A stretch of DNA of 32,541 bases from Nitrosomonas sp. (GTDB lineage Bacteria > Pseudomonadota > Gammaproteobacteria > Burkholderiales > Nitrosomonadaceae). The position numbers were made by a program, and so were the translations under genes. The notes beneath the pieces are model-generated. The model had not been told where the DNA came from. It ran no database searches and saw only the letters and a list, made by a program, of their open reading frames with translations. Positions 29,081 to 32,541 of this stretch are shown here, in pieces. The stretch lies in the NCBI GenBank assembly GCA_017879645.1, contig JAAEXZ010000021.1:1-32541 (forward strand). The letters run 5' to 3'. How positions within the stretch are numbered: position 1 is the stretch's first letter; every line of letters begins with the position of its first letter.

Positions 29081-29545
29081 ATGCTTGGTTTGTTTAAGGA
29101 CAACCCTGTAGTTGGCAAAGCCAGCGCAATCATCGAGAGCTCTAACGATAAGCTCTTTAGTTTTATCGGAAACGATTTGATGACGAATTATCCTAGGTGG
29201 TCACCAGAAGTGAAGGAACTGGAAAAGCTGACTGATGGCCCGATACAGTCGGGCACGGTATGTCGTCAGGTGAGAATTGACCAGGGTAATCGTTCCGAGT
29301 CGACTTTCAAGGTTAAAGTATTTGATTCCGGGTCACGAATTTGTTTTGAAGGCGTATCCAATCCTTATCGCTGTGATTATATGATCGAACCCATCAATGA
29401 TTTGAATAGCCGGTTAACTTTCATTTTTGAGCTGTTGAGCTTGGATATGCATGTGAGACCTTTTGAAAAGCTGGTTCGGTTTGCAATTCAGGATGGAACC
29501 GCAAGAACTGTGAACAATATCAAGAAACTGGTTGAATCTGTATAA
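29081..29545 (+). CDS. SRPBCC (START/Bet v1-like) family protein
   Basis: The ATG at 29081 has AGGAGA 8 bases upstream; the frame from 29030 overlaps the previous gene and is rejected. The 154 residues open MLGLFKDNPVVGKASAIIES and contain NYPRWSPEVKELEKLTDGPI, followed by GTVCRQVRIDQGNR and later FEGVSNPYRCDYMIEP. This is the pattern of SRPBCC proteins (PF10604-type polyketide cyclase/dehydrase or ligand-binding), which hold a hydrophobic ligand in a deep cavity. No enzyme function can be named. The tight spacing after the oxidoreductase suggests a common small-molecule or quinone/lipid substrate. Confidence 0.75.
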   Translation: MLGLFKDNPVVGKASAIIESSNDKLFSFIGNDLMTNYPRWSPEVKELEKLTDGPIQSGTVCRQVRIDQGNRSESTFKVKVFDSGSRICFEGVSNPYRCDYMIEPINDLNSRLTFIFELLSLDMHVRPFEKLVRFAIQDGTARTVNNIKKLVESV

Positions 29546-29623
29546 GCATGTTTCCTAACATACTTTTTGACACGATGATTTTATTTTTTTGCACTTTACA
29601 TCAGATTGACTTGGAGAGGCATC

Positions 29624-30079
29624 ATGGATTTTATTGTTGAGAAAGACCCTGGATTGATTCCGCAGGTATTGTCCAAGATTCTTGATTCATGTGTGAATGG
29701 AGTGTCTTTGGCCGATCCAGATCAGGAAGACATGCCGTTGGTATACGTCAACAAGGCGTTTGAAACCATAACGGGTTATACCCTAGCAGAAATAGTTGGA
29801 AAGAACTGTCGTTTCTTGCAAGGAGAAGAACACGATCAGCCAGCAGTTAATAAAATACGTGATGCCATAAAAAATAGGAAATCCGTGGAAGTAACGCTAC
29901 ACAATTACCGAAAAAATGGTGAGCTTTTTTATAATCATCTCGTCATGTCACCTCTTTTCGACTCGGATGGTAATTTACTGTATTTTCTCGGAGTCCAGCT
30001 TGATGTAACCTCTAGGATTCGTGCCGAGGAAGAGATTAAAGCCTTGAAAGAGCAATTACTCAATTTAAAAAAGGATTAA
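29624..30079 (+). CDS. Short LOV-domain blue-light photoreceptor
   Basis: The ATG at 29624 has GGAGAGG 5 bases before it; the TTG at 29606 would place the ribosome binding site inside the gene. The 151 residues are one LOV (PAS) domain with short helical caps. The photoactive motif GKNCRFLQG holds Cys62, which forms the light-driven FMN adduct. The other flavin contacts are also present: Arg63, Arg79, Asn94 (NYRKNG), Asn104 (FYNHLVMSP) and Gln125 (GVQLDVT). The C-terminal helix (133-150, RAEEEIKALKEQLLNL) is coiled-coil-like, as in the short LOV proteins of Pseudomonas putida, which are dimers without an effector domain. With no output domain, it may act through partner proteins. It is third in a run with the oxidoreductase and SRPBCC genes, 78 bases after the latter. 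Confidence 0.92.
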   Translation: MDFIVEKDPGLIPQVLSKILDSCVNGVSLADPDQEDMPLVYVNKAFETITGYTLAEIVGKNCRFLQGEEHDQPAVNKIRDAIKNRKSVEVTLHNYRKNGELFYNHLVMSPLFDSDGNLLYFLGVQLDVTSRIRAEEEIKALKEQLLNLKKD

Positions 30080-30477
30080 TCGTTTTTTTCCAGTGTAGTT
30101 GTAGTAATTCAAACCACAAACTGACTGTGCGATCATGAATTTTGTTGCCCGTCTATATCTTGTAGAGTATTTTCACAGTAATTACATCTGACCGCATTTA
30201 CGGTGTCGAATGACTAGAATCTTTATTGCTGCGATGAGATTCGCGACATGATTTTTTCCTATCTGGTATTTCATAGTTTTTATCCTTTCTCTTTTCCTGG
30301 ACCGCTAATATGTTGTATGGCTAGGCTGAAAATCTGGTTCTCTAAAAGAATCTGGTATGAGAATTAACAAAAAATTTACATTCTCGTAACAATTCAAGCC
30401 TCTGATCTTTTATAGTTTTACCAAAGCTATTTCTGTCATTTGGCATGACTAGTCAATTTTCAGCACGGGAGAAATTT
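30080..30477. other. AT-rich 398-base gap after the LOV gene
   Basis: No long gene lies here. It holds a possible 30-codon minus-strand ORF (listed separately), a TTTACA (30375-30380) without a well-placed -10 box, and the ribosome binding site GGGAG (about 30466-30470) of the next gene. A T-run right after the LOV stop (30082-30088) lacks a clear stem. Confidence 0.5.
30182..30274 (-). CDS. Possible 30-residue small protein
   Basis: A minus-strand ATG with AAGGA 8 bases upstream starts a 30-codon frame: MKYQIGKNHVANLIAAIKIL followed by ten mostly basic residues ending in CGQM. It is basic with one short hydrophobic helix. The ribosome binding site is the only argument for it; it has no recognised relatives and may be chance. 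Confidence 0.2.
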   Translation of the reverse strand: MKYQIGKNHVANLIAAIKILVIRHRKCGQM

Positions 30478-30963
30478 ATGGCAACACTTTCATTTATAAT
30501 CAAAGGAGATATGACGGCCAGTGGAGGAGCCGTTGTATGGGTAACCATGAGCTCTACACCCAGTGGAGAACTGATTTTTATGGTTAAGCAAATTGGTGGA
30601 AGTATGGGAAGCTTAAGAGGTTTATATTTTGAAATAAATGATGAGAATTTTTTTAATTCGTTGAGTGTTGTTCCTATATTGACAGAGCTCCAAACAGGCC
30701 ATAATGCAATGACTAATTTACAAAATGGTACCCATACAAATCTGTTCTCGGAAATGGGTTGTTATACAAAATCGGGCAATCAATCCAGTAACTTCAGAGC
30801 TATCAATGAATATGGGTTTATCTTGCATAGTAAGGAGAGAGCACTTGCATTGAGCGATTTCTCGCATATCAGGCAAGATGATATAAGAAATGGTGAATTT
30901 TCTGAGAAACAAAAAAATAAAATGAATGAGATTTACCGTTGGCTATATATGAGTTTGGTGTAA
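30478..30963 (+). CDS. Uncharacterised 161-residue protein
   Basis: The start at 30478 has GGGAG about 8 bases upstream; the ATG at 30445 has none. The protein begins MATLSFIIKGDMTASGGAVV with alternating hydrophobic residues typical of beta strands, has no signal peptide, and ends in a charged helix (GEFSEKQKNKMNEIYRWL). The pair of motifs GSLRGLYFEIND and ERALALSDFSHI resembles a beta domain I recall from large repeat-containing exoproteins (LRG-FFDI ... LTLDDFA), here as a single free-standing copy. That resemblance is uncertain. Base composition is more AT-rich than the genes to the left, which fits its place in a decayed accessory strip. Function unknown. Confidence 0.6.
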   Translation: MATLSFIIKGDMTASGGAVVWVTMSSTPSGELIFMVKQIGGSMGSLRGLYFEINDENFFNSLSVVPILTELQTGHNAMTNLQNGTHTNLFSEMGCYTKSGNQSSNFRAINEYGFILHSKERALALSDFSHIRQDDIRNGEFSEKQKNKMNEIYRWLYMSLV

Positions 30964-31049
30964 ATAGGCAGAGATGGGATCGATATGGGCGGTAGGGTTA
31001 TAATGAATGATAGCAATTTAAGCGCTGAATTTTGATGGCGTGAGTTGGA

Positions 31050-31148
31050 ATGCATTACTCCAAACAGACTGTTGACATGGGCACCTGTCAGATTGCCAGC
31101 CTGTCGCGGGCGGTGCACTACAAAAGGCCAGTACTGGTATCCGAATGA
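31050..31148 (+). pseudogene. Fragment resembling the start of an IS3-family transposase OrfB
   Basis: A 32-codon stretch reads MHYSKQTVDMGTCQIASLSR then AVHYKRPVLVSE before a TGA, followed in frame by DAE and another stop. The pattern RRAC-x-LxGLSRxxxYYRP, with DAEL soon after, is typical of IS3-family OrfB near its beginning. No catalytic DDE segment or terminal repeats are present. The assignment rests on a short match. Confidence 0.4.
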
Positions 31149-31163
31149 GATGCCGAATAAGTG

Positions 31164-31353
31164 ATGGAGAATTATGTTGAATTCATGCACATAAATCCAG
31201 CAGTGCCTTGGCATTAACATGCGCGGGATGCGCAACCACATTGCTCACGGCTACTTCGACATCGAACTGGATTTGGTGTGGGATACTGTACAAAAAGCAC
31301 TGCCGGAGTTACTCAACCATTTGGATTTTATACGACCTGAAGATCCAAATTAA
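31164..31353 (+). pseudogene. Frameshifted HepT-like toxin remnant
   Basis: The frame ending at 31353 carries MRGMRNHIAHGYFDIELDLV, then WDTVQKALPELLNHL. This is the C-terminus of HepT (formerly DUF86), with the ribonuclease motif R-x4-H-x-Y intact as RNHIAHGY. Just upstream, in another frame (31164-31214), ENYVEFMHINPAVPWH followed by a stop matches the preceding part of HepT. One frameshift near 31212-31218 separates the two. The N-terminal half and the MntA-type nucleotidyltransferase antitoxin partner are missing. A short product could in principle start at the ATG at 31219 (44 residues), but it would lack most of the fold. Confidence 0.75.
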
Positions 31354-31449
31354 ACAAGTCTTCTCATATACCCCTCTGAAGTGAAGCCTTTTGACTTATA
31401 GTTGATCAGTAAAGAAGCAATCAAGGCCTGTAGTAGAGAGCTGATTTGG

Positions 31450-31584
31450 TCAAGCAAAACCATACAACTTAGTTAAGCGATTTTTCCAATTTATTGGATC
31501 GCTTAAAACCTTGAGAAACGATTGATTGAGCATCAAGAAAACTTTCATTTCAGCGTAAGATTTTTCCAGCTCGCGATCAGTCAC
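31450..31584 (-). CDS. Possible 44-residue ORF directly behind hxlR
   Basis: After the hxlR stop the same frame reads TAA TAG GTG and then 44 sense codons (VTDRELEKSYAEMKVFLMLN, then QSFLKVLSDPINWKNRLTKL and YGFA) to a TGA. A start at GTG would rely on reinitiation, since no ribosome binding site is visible. The composition looks protein-like, so it may be a former C-terminal extension of hxlR or of another gene. It is weakly supported. Confidence 0.2.
   Translation of the reverse strand: MTDRELEKSYAEMKVFLMLNQSFLKVLSDPINWKNRLTKLYGFA
31473..31506. repeat. Inverted repeat (stem-loop) downstream of hxlR
   Basis: TTAAGCGAT (31473-31481) and ATCGCTTAA (31498-31506) are perfect 9-base arms. Between them CCAAT-TT-ATTGG extends the stem after a TTTT bulge. 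There is no T-run after it on either strand, so it may be a weak terminator for hxlR or the relic of a mobile element end. Confidence 0.5.
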
Positions 31585-31587
31585 CTA

Positions 31588-31908
31588 TTAAGTGGTAATG
31601 TTTGGATATTTTCTTCCCCATTCATCCATTGCAAACAAAATGGTTTTAAGTGAATATCCCAATGGTGACAACGAATATTCGACACGTGGAGGAATCTCGT
31701 TGAAATCATTTCTAATAACCAATTGATCAGCCTCCATCTCTCGCAACTGTCGACTTAAGGTGCGATGAGTAATGCCGGTTAGATCCCGCTGTAGTTGGTT
31801 AAATCGCATTGTACCGTTGAATAGTCGATGAATAATCAGAACCTTCCAGCGCCCACCAATTACTTTCAAAGTAACTTCAACAGGACAGCATGTTTCTTTA
31901 TTGGGCAT
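31588..31908 (-). CDS. HxlR-family transcriptional regulator
   Basis: The 106 residues form one winged helix-turn-helix of the HxlR (PF01638) type. The start CCPVEVTLKVIGGRWKVLII is the family signature, followed by MRFNQLQRDLTGITHRTLSR (recognition helix) and a wing with PPRVEYSLSPLGYSL. HxlR proteins act as dimers and sense thiol stress, aldehydes or redox changes; the tandem cysteines near residues 7-8 (ETCCPVE) could be the sensor, as in YodB/HypR-like members. It is divergent from the pirin gene with 108 bases between starts, and so probably controls it and itself. Confidence 0.92.
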   Translation of the reverse strand: MPNKETCCPVEVTLKVIGGRWKVLIIHRLFNGTMRFNQLQRDLTGITHRTLSRQLREMEADQLVIRNDFNEIPPRVEYSLSPLGYSLKTILFAMDEWGRKYPNITT

Positions 31909-31941
31909 ATTTTAATCTCCAGTTTTGGCGGTATCCTTTTT

Positions 31942-31949
31942 GTACGTAC
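31942..31949. promoter_or_regulatory. Possible HxlR operator core (GTACGTAC)
   Basis: The perfect 8-base palindrome GTACGTAC, inside TTTTGTACGTACTTGTAA, lies between the divergent hxlR and pirin genes. Palindromes with GTAC or TAC half-sites are common for HxlR regulators. No clean -10/-35 pair was identified around it. Confidence 0.35.
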
Positions 31950-32016
31950 TTGTAATCCAGCCTGATGATATTAATCTATCACGTCAATATAAAATTCTTG
32001 TAAGGAATAAGAAATC

Positions 32017-32541
32017 ATGTGGACGATTCAACCTGAAGCATCTACCAAAAAACTAATACGCATCCAACGAAATGTACAGCAACACTGGGTTGGTGATGGT
32101 TTCCCGGTACGTTCCTTGTTTTCGTATCCAGAACTGGGGCCGATAATCAGTCCTTTCCTATTGTTTGATTATGCCGGGCCGATGGAGTTTTCACCGACCG
32201 ATCAGCGCCATGGCGTTGGAGAGCATCCTCATCGCGGTTTCGAGACCGTCACGATCGTGTTTAGCGGTGAAGTGGAGCATCGCGACAGTTCTGGTGGTGG
32301 CGGCAAGATCGGCCCGGGAGATGTGCAATGGATGACGGCTGCTTCTGGCTTGGTTCATGAAGAATTTCATGGTCGTGACTTTGCGCGGCATGGCGGCGTG
32401 CTGGAGATGGTGCAATTGTGGGTCAACTTGCCAGCCAAGGACAAAATGTCGCCACCTCGCTACCAAAGTATCCTGGCTAGTCAAATTCCTGTCATCGATC
32501 TACCGGAGAATAAAGGCCGGGTGCGCGTCATTGCAGGAAAA
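32017..32541 (+). CDS. Pirin family protein (3' end beyond window)
   Basis: The frame is open from the ATG at 32017 to the right edge, so only 175 residues of about 280-290 are seen. The N-terminal cupin domain carries the metal ligands His70 and His72 in EHPHRGFETVTI and His114 and Glu116 in SGLVHEEFH, all four as in human pirin and bacterial YhhW. The segment GPGDVQWMTAASG is also conserved. Bacterial pirins bind iron and some have quercetinase activity. AAGGA lies about 10 bases before the ATG. The divergent HxlR regulator suggests induction by electrophiles, quinones or redox stress. Confidence 0.93.
   Translation, partial: MWTIQPEASTKKLIRIQRNVQQHWVGDGFPVRSLFSYPELGPIISPFLLFDYAGPMEFSPTDQRHGVGEHPHRGFETVTIVFSGEVEHRDSSGGGGKIGPGDVQWMTAASGLVHEEFHGRDFARHGGVLEMVQLWVNLPAKDKMSPPRYQSILASQIPVIDLPENKGRVRVIAGK

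Noticed and set aside
30933..31241. 102-codon minus-strand frame opposite the IS3 and HepT fragments
   Set aside because: It is antisense to recognisable remnants, overlaps the end of the 161-residue gene, and has no ribosome binding site or familiar motif.

Overview
The window looks like a chromosomal segment from a betaproteobacterium close to Nitrosomonas (ammonia oxidisers). Several things point there: the order hemA-prfA-prmC-grxD, a glutamate-cysteine ligase of the Acidithiobacillus/betaproteobacterial type, a periplasmic copper nitrite reductase (NirK), and a CADD-type oxygenase of the kind known from Nitrosomonas europaea to supply p-aminobenzoate. This placement is inference from gene content and remembered protein similarity; no search was run.

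Layout. 1-2800 is accessory: a frameshifted, edge-truncated secreted-type protein with three DUF5648-like repeats, a decayed Tn3-family transposase tail, and an Ig-like/PPC-like surface protein. 2916-10202 holds membrane-lipid, RNA and envelope housekeeping: a YheT hydrolase, a cis/trans fatty acid isomerase with a haem-c motif, RluB, PrmB, TadA, an L,D-transpeptidase-like protein and CreA. 10475-14062 is the hemA-prfA-prmC-grxD operon. 14139-18822 has a YqaA membrane protein, the divergent pair metR/metE, and the CADD-type pABA synthase directly behind metE. 18940-23279 has gshA-gshB facing away from a Kef-type K+/H+ antiporter. 23384-24695 is a compact nirK unit with its own promoter, a structured leader and a strong terminator. 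24737-27776 has apt, mpl and gluQ.

27895-30079 is the most unusual coding block: an Ndh2-like FAD oxidoreductase, an SRPBCC protein and a short LOV photoreceptor with all flavin-binding residues, collinear and closely spaced. It could be a blue-light-sensing redox or lipid module. 30080-31590 is a decayed accessory strip: a small unknown protein, an IS3-like fragment, and a frameshifted HepT toxin remnant. The right edge carries a divergent HxlR regulator and pirin pair.

Functional links. metR-metE-CADD joins methionine synthesis (a methyl-folate consumer) to pABA, the folate precursor. gshAB beside a Kef antiporter joins glutathione synthesis to a transporter family gated by glutathione adducts. 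RF1 (prfA) sits next to the enzyme that methylates its GGQ motif (prmC), and the paralogous ribosomal-protein methyltransferase PrmB lies 4 kb away. No tRNA, rRNA or CRISPR array was seen.
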